DNA of 64,000 bases from Lota lota. Taxonomy: Eukaryota > Chordata > Actinopteri > Gadiformes > Lotidae. The notes beneath the pieces are model-generated. The model saw only the letters and a program-made list of their open reading frames with translations, had not been told where the DNA came from and did no database searches. Of the stretch, positions 10,313-20,464 are shown piece after piece. The position numbers and the translations under genes were made by a program. Positions within the stretch are counted from its first letter, which is position 1, and every line of letters starts with the position of its first letter. The stretch covers positions 27,805 to 91,804 of the forward strand of contig JACYXH010000231.1 of the NCBI GenBank assembly GCA_026745465.1, written 5' to 3'.

Positions 10313-11875
10313 ATCCGGAGTGACTGACTTTCAAACTGTTGTATCTTTTGTGTGGTGATAACCTATAGACATGTCAGGTATTTTATTGTCTGTTTGTAAA
10401 TACAGTGGGTCTAGGGAGGGTTTTGTGATCTTTGAAGCCAGCCAGCGATCGCTGGGCAGCATTTCTGTTTGGTCACAATGACAGAGTTTACCAAACTCAC
10501 ACGCAAGCATGGTGTTACATTTTCCAGATGTTTTCGTGTTCGGTTGAAGCGTGTGTGTTCTCCGTGGTTGAGGTTGTGGGCCTTGGTAGTGTACAGTCTG
10601 TCAAAAACATGGAAGAAGTGAAAATCAAAGACCATTTTGAAAACAAAGCAGTGTTTGTCAAGTCAGTAAAAACCAAGACGGGAGTTAAAGGAAAAGGGGT
10701 CTTCTCTGACCAAGAGATCTACAGGTTGAGGAAATTCAGAGAACTGAATGATGATCGAGGTGAAAATAAAACCAGTTTCACAGACTTCCTTTCCTGCATT
10801 CTAGTGTATTTTATTATGTATGTGAATAACAAAATTAGAAGCAGACAGAAAAACTGTTTGAAAAATAACGTGTATTCCTAAAATAAATATAAATAAATAA
10901 CTATATCCACAGAAATCAATTAACATACAGTAGCTTCATTTGTATTTGGCTAAATGTTCTTCCCGCGTTGCTGCTTGCCTTGTGTGTAGCTGTAGCTCTA
11001 GCAGCATCCTGACCTGATAGCAGGGCTGCTCTGCTCCCTATTCATGGAAATGACATGTTTTCATTTCTTGTTCAAGATGATGTCAAAGTATATATATATA
11101 TATATATATATATGATCAAATCTCTCTCTCTTCTCCCTACTCCTTATTTTTCTATAAAGATGTAGACATACGTAACTAAACAGTGCATTTGAAAGTGGTT
11201 TTCTCTGTTACCTAATATTGCTTCTTAATCACACTGAAAATCGGCTGTATTTCATTTTAAATCTTGGGCTTTGTTTTACCTTCACTGTTGTGTAGATAAA
11301 CGAAATAAAGTGAATCTAAAAGTGCGTTTGGTTTCAGTTCCCCAATTGATGCTTGTCCCATCTTTGTCCACCGGGTGGCACTTTAGAGTCTGATTAAACT
11401 TTTGCTCAGACTGCTGCTCCAGTCTGGAGAAGCTTTAGGGTTAAACTCCATTGAACACCAACTCACCCTCTTTGTTACAGTTTTTCTCAATTGTTTACAC
11501 ACTACAACTGAAATGATGCATGAATAGTAGTAGTAGAATAGTAAAAACTTGAAGCTCTTGTGTCAACAACAAAGACTATTTCTGAAAAAGGAGGAGAATG
11601 AAGCCTCACCCAGCCCCAGAGTCCAATCAGTCTGACCCGGGCCAGGTGAGGCTGCTTAAACCAGCAATCATCCACACACATTCCCACTAACAGTAAATAT
11701 TGCCATCAGATTCATCAGTACATAATAAAACAATACGAAAAATAAACCAAACAATTTCTGCATTTTAGTTATCTTTATTTTCGTAGTATTTTTAAACCCC
11801 ATTGAAGTAGTGTTGTTATGTATTTGTAGGCTACTGCTTTTAATTGTTTTTTAACTCTCTTACATTGCTTATATA

Positions 11876-11926
<51 letters not shown>

Positions 11927-11979
11927 TGTGTGTGAGAGTGTGTGTGTGTGTGTGAGTGTGTGTGTGTGTGTGTGAGAGA

Positions 11980-12016
<37 letters not shown>

Positions 12017-12940
12017 AAATACATAAATAATCCAGCCCAACAACAACAATCATATGGTAAATATGCTGATCTGTATCAAACTCAAATCAAATTTCTGCAC
12101 AAAATATGACAGAGGTAAAAATAACTTCATTTTAGTATTTTTAAAGCCCATTGCAGTATTCTTGTATATTTATAGGCTACTGCTTGTTAAAACTGTCTCT
12201 AACATTGCTTAAATATATAGTTTGTGTGTGTGTGTGTCTGCCTTTCTGAATACCTGCCTGTAAAGGGTGTTACAAGAGGAAGAAACACGATAACCCAACC
12301 ATAACCCATAACCATAACCCAACCAGATGACTCAGTGAAGAGACATGAAGGAAGAAAATAACCCTACCTAATTATAGAAACATAACCCATTACAAAGCCC
12401 CCCCCCCCCCCATCAACATCAAGATCAAGAAAAGTTGATCTTGATGAACCATGAAAGGAAGAGACTTTTATGATATTCCATAGGGTTAACTAAGCAGGTT
12501 ATACAAAGACTATATTTCTAATGTAAAATTTATTTTGAATATTGATTGATCGTAAATCAAAACTTGTTTATACTACAATACTTTGTATATTCATAGACAT
12601 TAACAGTTTCATACTAAAGGGCTCTGAAATCAGTTTTTTATTTTGATAAGCCTAACATGGAACCTGATTTAAAGCAGATTTAATATTATATTCATAATGC
12701 ATGCGGTCTATGGGAAAGCTATTGATCATGTTGTTAATGACTTTAAACTGAATATTGATTCCTTGTGTTCTGTTGGGAACAACACAGCAGCAGAACATGT
12801 TCAGTTATTAAAGATATGTGCACACCTGTTTATGATTTGTAATGTCTGCTGCTTCTATTGTTTTAGTCCTTGTGTTTATCGTGTACATGTAAGGGACTAT
12901 TTTTCTGTTGTATTGGGTAATAAAGCATAATGGTAATAAA
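10313..12940 (+). other. 3'UTR and downstream region of TRIM copy 1
   Basis: The segment 12,420-12,990 is homologous to 18,440-18,870 behind TRIM copy 2 (shared GACTTTAAACTGAATATTGA and GGGACTATTTTTCTGTTG). Both end in GGTAATAAAC, so the 3'UTR was duplicated with the gene. AATAAA occurs at 12,919-12,924 and 12,935-12,940, with an earlier possible signal at 10,882. A 149-codon frame at 10,432-10,881 has no recognisable domain and is probably untranslated. TA repeat at 11,090-11,114; otherwise no gene seen. Confidence 0.5.
11760..12240. repeat. Tandemly duplicated ~365-bp segment with GT/GA microsatellite
   Basis: GTATTTTTAAA-CCCATTG-AGTA-GTAGGCTACTGCTT occurs at 11,786 and again at 12,136, each followed by GT repeat. 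The first copy holds a long GT tract (11,877-11,971) and GA tract (11,972-12,014). Confidence 0.7.
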
Positions 12941-13357
12941 CAACTCAGTGGATCCAACTGAATGTTCTCGTGTGTTCAGCCCATATTCTTCCTGTTTGTT
13001 CAGTTGAAACCCTCCAAGCTTAGCAGATGTTTCTCCAGAGCTCTCTGTTGGTTGTCCTAGCAGCACACCTGGAATGTCCTTCCAGCCCCTTGGATCCCAG
13101 CAGGTCTCTATGGTGTACTGTCCCCTGACGCTGGCCCCGTCTTCAGTCCCTCCCGCTGGCTCTTGGGGGACCATGAGCTCAGTCCTCTGGAGACATTTCC
13201 TCCAGTATGTCACACCACACACAACAGTGGAGTCTCCATCCACCTCTTCATCAGTGTGGAGGGAGGATATTACCACACACACAACAGTGGAGTCTCCATC
13301 CACCTCTTCATCAGTATGTGGAGGGAGGATATTATTATTCACAATCATAGTGAACAT
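12863..13357 (-). other. Unrecognised 164-codon frame with internal 16-17-residue duplication
   Basis: Minus-strand frame with TDEEVDGDSTVVC twice and then VTYWRKCLQRTELMVPQEPAG. The duplicated DNA (CAACAGTGGAGTCTCCATCC and neighbours) is at 13,221-13,268 and 13,279-13,330. Its beginning lies in the TRIM 3'UTR on the other strand. I do not recognise a family. It may be a fragment of a coding exon or just an open frame. Confidence 0.25.
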
Positions 13358-13439
13358 TGGAATGTATAATTATGATTATTAAAGCACCTATATCATCTAA
13401 TGGTCATGGAGATAACAGTATGTGCTCATGTAAAATATC

Positions 13440-13560
13440 TGTAGCATCAGCTTAGAGTAGTGTGTGGTGTAGTGTGGCGAGAGAGTTCATCTCCCAGCTG
13501 AAAAGTACTGGGTTCGATCCCCAATGTCTGCAGCCTAACCTGTAGCATCCTATAGAGCAA
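13440..13560 (+). mobile_element. tRNA-derived SINE fragment
   Basis: GTGGTGTAGTG (A-box-like) is followed about 45 nt later by GGGTTCGATCCCC, a good Pol III B box. Then comes the CAGCCTAACCTGTAGCATCC body seen in fish tRNA-derived SINEs. Confidence 0.6.
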
Positions 13561-13815
13561 TATGACCCTTGACCCCTACCTGCTCCATAATCACATTTAT
13601 CTGTATACACTGTCTAACCTCTACCTGCTACTTAATCACATGTATCTGTATTCACTGTCTAACCTCTACCTGCTACTTAATCACATGTATCTGTATTCAC
13701 TGTCTAACCCCTACCTGCTCCTTAATCACATGTATCTGTATTCACTGTCTAACCCCTACCTGCTCCTTAATCACAAGCATCTGTATTCACTGTCTACCTC
13801 CTACCTGCTAAATAA
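13561..13815 (+). repeat. 45-bp minisatellite grown from the SINE body
   Basis: Five to six units of CTACCTGCTCCTTAATCACA / TGTATCTGTATTCACTGTC follow the SINE head directly. The same words occur once in ordinary SINE tails (inverted near 41,605-41,640). The array is a local expansion of the SINE's own body. Confidence 0.8.
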
Positions 13816-13824
13816 ACACAAGGC

Positions 13825-14045
13825 ATAATGAAAGGTTCATGCAAGGTAGGGTTGTTAAACCGCATTCATCCTTTCACCACAGTGACTAAGTTAGAGAATT
13901 GGAGACACACTTGTTGTCACTACACTGTGTCTTGCGTTACAACACAATTGTAAATGGGAGTTTAGCTTTGAGAAGTTTTGATATTATAATGCAATCTAAC
14001 TGACTGTTGATATTATAATATATTATAACTATGACTGACTGTATT
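13825..14045. repeat. Inverted partner of 3,590-3,870
   Basis: Reverse-complement match, including GGAGACACACTTGTTGTCAC. See the partner entry. Confidence 0.6.
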
Positions 14046-15180
14046 GCTCCTAATGAGAATGAAGATGATGGTTGACATCATGTATATTACATATATTAAT
14101 ATTGTTTACCATCACAATTAAAACTACTTGCATAACATCCAATAGGCATTATTATTGTTATATTATTTATTCATTATGATTTATGGTAGTATTGTTACTA
14201 TTATTAGACAATCATATTAATCAGTATACGAACTTTGACAAATAATAGTAATTTAGTAATTTATTTTCAGAACATGGTATAAAATAATTATATTTGTGTT
14301 ATTCTGATTTAATTCAGGTTATTACATAAGACATAACATAATAATCATAACATGATTATGATACATAAGGAAATGGGGGAGGTAACAGCCTATTTACGTT
14401 TCTCTCACACAGTGCTCTTGTTGCATCCGTAATTGTAAACTACATTCATAGACCTGTAAATATTAACTATTGATCAATCCTCTCCATAGCAGTCTGCGCT
14501 ACAAGCCAATGTTTCCTTGCACTGCCGTACCTGAATATAGGTTGCTTTTGTGTGTGTTAGCCTACTTTCAGTTATCAAACAGGGAAAAAAGCTCAATGTT
14601 TTACTTTTCCAAAACATGGATGTATTAAAGAATTCAAACTCACTTATCATAATACCTTCAACCAGACGGTGTCATTTTCGATACTATTTAAAACTTGGGT
14701 TAAAAAGGGAATTATTTGTGTTATTATTATTCCGATTTAATGCAGGTTATTATATAAGACGTAACATAATAACATGGTTATAATAATACATTCATATTAG
14801 ATTCAAACTAATTTCAACTATACTATTATTACTATTGGGGGTGATTGTTTTACTATTTCACACTTGCGTTAAAAAGGGAAACTCCATTCTAATTGAGTCC
14901 TCTAAATACATAGGATATTTAGGTGAAATGACTGCATAAACTAGGTTGAGGGTTGAATTATTTCACTGTGCAATTTCTACTGGAAAATGCCGCATATTTG
15001 TGTCGTAACCGATGTAAAGTTGACGCGATTTTGTCAGTCCGAATTATTTAATCAGTTTTTCGTGCCATTTATTCGTTCCGTGCTTGATGTAAAATGACCT
15101 GATGAAACCTACAGTAGATGGATGTGTAAGGGGCGATCGTATCGTCCCTTCTGGCTTTCACCATTTCAGACGTCACTTCC
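14046..15180. other. AT-rich intergenic region with a diverged duplication
   Basis: The sequence around GTTATTCTGATTTAAT-CAGGTTATTA-ATAAGAC appears at 14,300 and again at 14,717, an old local duplication. No gene or RNA is apparent. Confidence 0.5.
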
Positions 15181-15194
15181 TTCTCCAAGCTCAG

Positions 15195-15381
15195 GACCGG
15201 AAATGGTGCGAAGGAGGGGGCGTGGCCGAGCCTGGAGCGCTATATACAGACCCTTCTCTCTTGTTCGGGAGACGGAAGTTCATTGAAACCAAAGCCAAGA
15301 AATGCCACGTGTCGGCCCTTCTCACGCTCCGGAGACAAAGAAGCCTTTTTAAAGGGAATATTCAGACGGAAACATTAGAAG
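15195..15381 (+). promoter_or_regulatory. Promoter and non-coding exon 1 of TRIM copy 2
   Basis: ACCGGAAATG (ETS-like, near 15,195), GGGGGCGTGGC (GC box), GAGCCTGGAGC, then TATATA at 15,241-15,246. After it come GACCCTTCTCTCTTGTTC and GACGGAAGTTC. The exon ends at 15,381 before GTGAGT. The same ordered elements occur inverted at 47,640-47,840 before the minus-strand TRIM, which argues for function. The downstream GGAA-rich motif (GGAAACGGAAGTTT in the other copy) resembles an interferon-stimulated response element. Interferon control is inferred, not shown. Confidence 0.65.
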
Positions 15382-15782
15382 GTGAGTCCAACATGTTGAG
15401 CCATAATCCTCGTTGAAGCCGTCCTGTCTGCAGGGCGCCATGTTGTACTATAGCGTGCTGTACTCCTGCGCTCCGTATCAACACACGTGGCTATGGACTT
15501 ACTCTGTTTCCAAACTACTCTTTTTAGTCTTTGAACCACTTTGCAATGCGGAATCGGTGATTTAAAAGAGATCACTGAGCTAACGTATGTGTCCTCATGA
15601 AAAAACGCACTGAGACTTTGTGGATGCGCAGCGAAACAAGCCTTTAAATCCACTTGTTGTGTCGCCTCGTCGGGTTATACCAACACATCCTTGGTGGGTG
15701 ACGTGCTGTTTGGAGCGCAGCTCTGGATGTGTTGGTTGAATCCGACGTGGCGGGACAACACTGGAATTGTAACATTGGTTTC

Positions 15783-16045
15783 ACTGCTATTAAAGTATCT
15801 TCATGAGGAGGACACAAGCGCAGCTATTAAAGTATCATGGGGTCTTCGTGAGTAGGACGCATGCGCAGCTATTAAAGTATCATGCAGTCTTCATGAGGAG
15901 GACGCATGCGCAGCTATTAAAGTATCATGCAGTCTTCATGAGGAGGACACAAGCGCAGCTATTAAAGTATCATGCAGTCTTCATGAGGAGGACGCATGCG
16001 CAGCTATTAAAGTATCAGTCTTCATGAGGAGGACGCATGCGTGAA
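15783..16045. repeat. 45-bp minisatellite in intron 1, with NRF1-like motifs
   Basis: About six units of TATTAAAGTATCATGCAGTC + TTCATGAGGAGGACGCATGC + GCAGC. Most units carry ACGCATGCGCAG, close to the NRF1 palindrome. The period is a multiple of three, so a 15-residue repeat frame stays open. I do not regard it as coding. Confidence 0.85.
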
Positions 16046-16294
16046 GGCACCGGGCTCTTTTGTCCGCGTTGGTAGCGGTGTGAGAGTCCATAGCGACGTG
16101 TGTGTTCATACGGAGCAGGAGGCACATGTTGGGATTGATGTTGTACCGACCTGTTGGATGAAGGGCTCTGCTTGTAATAACAACGCATGTATGAATATAG
16201 ATGCATTATACCTAGTTATAAACTGTTGTTTTACCATTAGAAAATGAATGTCTTTGTTTTTAACATAATCTTTTTTAAATAATCTCTTCTAGGA

Positions 16295-18245
16295 ATGGCG
16301 TCCAACACTTCCTGGTCTGAAGAGGACTTTTCATGTTCCATCTGTCTGGATGTGTTCAATAGCCCAGTTTCCACTCCATGTGGACACAACTTCTGTAGAA
16401 CCTGTATTACATCGTTCTGGGATGACAAAGTCCAGTACAAATGTCCTGTTTGCAACGAGCTTTACCTCACAAGTCCTGATTTACAGGTCAATACCTTCAT
16501 ATCAGGGATGGTTGATCGGTTTAGAAGTTCTGTACGAGTCAAAGAGCAGCCTTGTGTTGAACCAGGAGAAGTTCCCTGTGACGTCTGTACTGGGACCCAG
16601 CTGAAGGCTGTGAAGTCCTGCCTAGTGTGTTTTACCTCTTACTGCCAAACCCACCTGGAGCCTCATCAGAGAGTCACAGGCCTGAAGAGACATCGGCTGT
16701 TCGACCCTATGGACCGTCTGGAAGACAGGATGTGTAAGAAACACGACCTAATTCTGGAGCTCTTCTGCCAGACTGAACAGGTGTGTGTGTGTCTGTACTG
16801 CACAGAGACGGACCACAAGTCCCATCCTGTTGTACCTCTAAAGGAGGAATATGAGGTAAAGGCGGCCCAGCTGGAGATGATGGAGTCTGAAGTTTGTCAG
16901 ATGATCCAGGATATACATAGAAAGATTCAGGAGATCAAAGACACAGTAGATCGCAGCAAAGCAGACGCCGACAGAGAGATAGCTGATGGTGTGCAGGTCC
17001 TCACTGCTCTGAAGCGCTTGATTGAAAAGTGTCAGGATGATCTCAACCAAACGGTTAAAGAGAAACTAAAATCCACAGAGAAAGAAGCTGAAGGCCACAT
17101 CAAAGAGCTGGAGCAGGAAATTAAAGATCTGACCAATAGAAGCTCAGAGGTGAAGCAGCTCTCACACACTAAAGACCACCTCCACTTCCTCCAGACCTTC
17201 ATATCCCTGAAGAATTCTCCACCCACCAGGGACTGGACAACGGTGGAGGTCTGTCCTCCATCATATGTAGGGACCTTGATGAGATCCCTGGATCAGCTGG
17301 AGGAGACACTGAACATGGAGATGAAGAAGGTGCCTGACCTGAGATCAGCTCTAAAGAAGTGTAAGTGTTTAGTTTGATTACTGCCACACTGTCCATACTG
17401 CTATTTTGTCATATTCCTAGTCTATAATTATTTGAGTTAAAACAAATAGCTTCTAAGTAAATATATAGTATGTACGTGTATGTATGAGTACATGTCTGTG
17501 TGTGTGTGTATGTGTATATATATATATATTCTATGGCTCCAACAGTTAATTTCCAGCCTGTATGTGAGCTCAGCTTGTTCAGTCTGTTGTTCACACAGGT
17601 GTCCCTTTTTGAAGGTGGAGTGCAATGTATATGCATGTAATTTGAAATGAAGAAGAATGGTTCAGCAGCTAATCATGTCTTGTTCTCCCATCAGATGCCT
17701 GTGAACTCACACTGGACCCAAACACAGCCAACAGACAACTCTCTCTGTCTGAGGACAACAGAAATGTGACGTGGGTTAGAGAGGAGCAGTCGTATCCTGA
17801 TCACCCAGAGAGATTTGACTCCTGGCCCCAGGTGTCGTGTAGAGAAGGTCTGACTGGCCGCTGTTACTGGGAGATGGAGTGGAAAGGACTTGTTTTTATA
17901 GGAGTGACATACAGAGGAATCACAAGGAGAGGAGGGGGTGATGACAGCATGCCTGGAGGGAACAACAAGTCCTGGAGTCTTCTTTGTCATGATTATGGTT
18001 ACTCTGCCTGGTACAACGGTAGTAGAACAGACATAAGTCTCCCCCATGCTGGCTCTAACAGAGTAGGAGTGTATCTGGACCGGCCTGCTGGCACTCTGTC
18101 CTTCTACAGAGTGTCCCCAGATGTAGGAGGGTCCTCAGACACACTGACACACATCCACACCTTCCAGTCCACCTTCACCCAGGAGGACCTCCTCCCTGGG
18201 TTTGTGTTATGGGGTGGTGCCTCAGTGTCTCTGTGTCGGTTCTAA
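16295..18245 (+). CDS. TRIM-family E3 ubiquitin ligase with NLR-type B30.2 (copy 2)
   Basis: Coding exons 16,295-17,360 and 17,695-18,245 (phase 1; donor GTAAGT, acceptor CATCAG) give 538 codons. The ATG lies two bases after the acceptor CTAG. RING ligands are complete: CSIC (14-17), PCGHNFCRTC, CPVC. B-box 1 (CDVC...CLVC...C..H), B-box 2 (CKKHDLILELFCQ...CVCLYC...H..H), a coiled coil rich in ADADREI and KEKLKSTEKEAE, and PRY-SPRY ([56 protein letters not shown]) follow in order. RBCC is nearly the same as copy 1. Expected role: cytosolic ubiquitin ligase of innate immunity, target unknown. A non-coding first exon and TATA promoter lie at 15.2-15.4 kb. The exon 2 end (RSALKKC) and the following intron match the neighbouring NLR gene, not other TRIM lineages. 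Confidence 0.9.
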
Positions 18246-18860
18246 CACACAGAATGAATGAATGAATGAATGAATGAATCGGTGGTTATTATTTGTAGAC
18301 GCTGTTGAGAAGGTAAACGCGTGGCTGAGCGTGACATCACTATGCATGATACTCGTATCAGTGTTTCCTCAAATTCAAGACTTTTGTATTTTGGTTGATT
18401 TTAAACATGTACTCAACTAAACTCCAAATGCTACATTTTATTGGGCTTCAGAAAGGTTTATCTTGACAAACCATGAATGCAAGAGAGTTAAGATCTTTCA
18501 TAGTTAGCTAAGCAGGTTTTACAAAGATACTTTTTTAAAATTTGAAATGTATTTAAATAACTGTTGATGGTAAATCACATTTTATATTTTATTCATTACA
18601 CCAACTATGGACTATGGGGTAATGTTCATGTTGTAAATAACTTTAAACTGAATATTGAGTCCTTGTGTTCTGTTGGGAACAAAACGGCAGCAGAATATGT
18701 TCAGTTATTCAAGATATGTGCACACCTGTTTATGATTTGTAATGTCTGCTACTTCTATTATTTTAGTTATTGTGTTTATTGTGTACATGTAAGGGACTAT
18801 TTTTCTGTTGCATTTGTTAATGAAGCATCATGGTAATAAACAGTGGATTCAACTGAATGT
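18246..18860 (+). other. 3'UTR of TRIM copy 2 with AATAAA at 18,835
   Basis: Starts with a GAAT tetramer run (18,252-18,280) and is homologous to 12,420-12,950. GGTAATAAAC at 18,832-18,841 holds the likely polyadenylation signal. Confidence 0.6.
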
Positions 18861-19029
18861 TCTCGTGTATTCAGCCAATAATTATTTTAGTTTTAATACT
18901 AACTAATGCTAACACAAGGGCCTTAAGAAGAATATATATAAATCAGAAAGTATTTAAAAAAAACTACAATATTATTTACAACATTATTTCAAAATGGGGG
19001 TGCTGCAGCACCCTTAGCATCATACTTTT

Positions 19030-19095
19030 AACGCCTATGTGTATCTATTCACTACATAGCTTTGGATCACTGCGTCTGATAAAAGACTAAATATT
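19030..19095 (+). mobile_element. SINE 3' tail remnant
   Basis: TGTGTATCTATTCACTA then AGCTTTGGATCACTGCGTCTGATAAAAGAC. This is the conserved SINE tail of fish tRNA-derived SINEs, found inverted at 41,560-41,640. Confidence 0.5.
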
Positions 19096-19114
19096 AAGAT
19101 ATGAGGCCGTTTAT

Positions 19115-19560
19115 CAAAGAAATCCCATAGAAACCACCTGGTTGTTTTGGTAAGAAGTGGGAGGATATTTGGGATTTTGGGTAAACTGACCGCGTACTCT
19201 GGCCAGAACAGCACATGATGCCCTACATTCCTTGTTGGTTTTTCCCACGTTGCTTCATTTTTGGCGACCTTTCATAAGCCAACACACATACAGTATGCCA
19301 ACATAAGATAATTTACAGATTAATCTAACCGTCCCCCCCTTTACTTCTATAAAAGACAACTTTGAACTGAAAGAAACAACGGACAAGATGAATAGTTCAT
19401 CAGCTCAGAGGAGGAGGTGTGGGGCGTGGAGGTTTGGACAGAATCCAGACACTTTAACTTTTGGTTGCCTTGTCTGTCTGACACCCCCGCTGCCTCACAG
19501 ATGGTCCAGCCCATATCGGCGATAGCGGCCCTCACTGCTATAGCACCAATCTGAAGGTAT
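19115..19560. repeat. Repeat block P, copy 1 (inverted copy at 39,960-40,375)
   Basis: Shares GGGAGGATATTTGGGATTTT, ACAGCACATGATG and GATGGTCCAGCCCATATCGG with 39,960-40,375 in opposite orientation. A GT/CC-rich linker (CCGTCCCCCCC) is expanded to about 27 G/C in the other copy. Confidence 0.8.
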
Positions 19561-19745
19561 GGATGTTGGACATGCTCTATATAAGGACTTATTTTCTGTC
19601 TGACACAGCCCTTTAATACTTCCTCCGTTCGCCAGTGTTGCATGTTCCTAAGAACAGTTAATCACGTTCCCCAGATGTGCTAGATCGTCTCAACCTGTTC
19701 AACATTCATAGTAAACCCCTGCCGCCAACTTCCTCCTACCATACA

Positions 19746-19880
19746 TACACACACACACATATGCACGCACACACACACACAAACACACACACAAACACGC
19801 ATGCACACACACGCACACACACACACAAACACACATACACGCACACACGCACGCACACACATGCACGCATGCATGCACAA

Positions 19881-19911
<31 letters not shown>

Positions 19912-20110
19912 CCCCGAGGGCCCTTGTGGTCGAGTGGTTGGCTCCAACCCCAACTGTTGAGCGGCTTCACACCTCATGTTTTGTTCTTTTTGATTCATAT
20001 TTTCTCTCTGCCTATGGCAGTGAAGCAGACTACATGGTGGACTTTGGTTGTTATCGTTGGTCTTTGTGTGCCAACTAATCTCATATTTGAATAAAGATGA
20101 TGGTCATTAT
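19746..20110. repeat. Interrupted CA microsatellite followed by tRNA-like SINE head
   Basis: CA repeat with ATGCACGC interruptions to 19,912. Then CTTGTGGTCGAGTGGTTGGCTC resembles a Pol III A box of Ser/Leu-type tRNAs, but I see no B box in place. Confidence 0.5.
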
Positions 20111-20285
20111 AGGGCTGCTGGTGTTTGTAGTTACAGGTTTGACGTGGTCTCATATGAGGGAGGGAGGGCTGTATTCTTCTGATCAGTAACACACAATGAT
20201 GATCTGCGCACGTGTGTGTGTGTGTTTATGTAAGATCCAATTTTACCCCCAAAGGGGTTATCTACTTCTTCAAACGGTGCAAATC

Positions 20286-20343
<58 letters not shown>

Positions 20344-20464
20344 CAAACACACAGAAAGAGAGAGAGAGCGAGAGAGAGAGCTTTCTTGTGTCTGTATTTG
20401 TCTTCATTCATGTTATTTTGTAAACGTTTAATATGTTACTGTGTGTTGTTTTATTTGAAGGGAT

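Noticed and set aside
13490-13560. A true tRNA gene at the GGTTCGATCC box
   Set aside because: The A box is weak, no cloverleaf forms, and the SINE body follows.
15803-16027. 74-codon frame of MRRTQAQLLKYHAVF repeats
   Set aside because: 45-bp minisatellite in intron 1; no homology and no start context.
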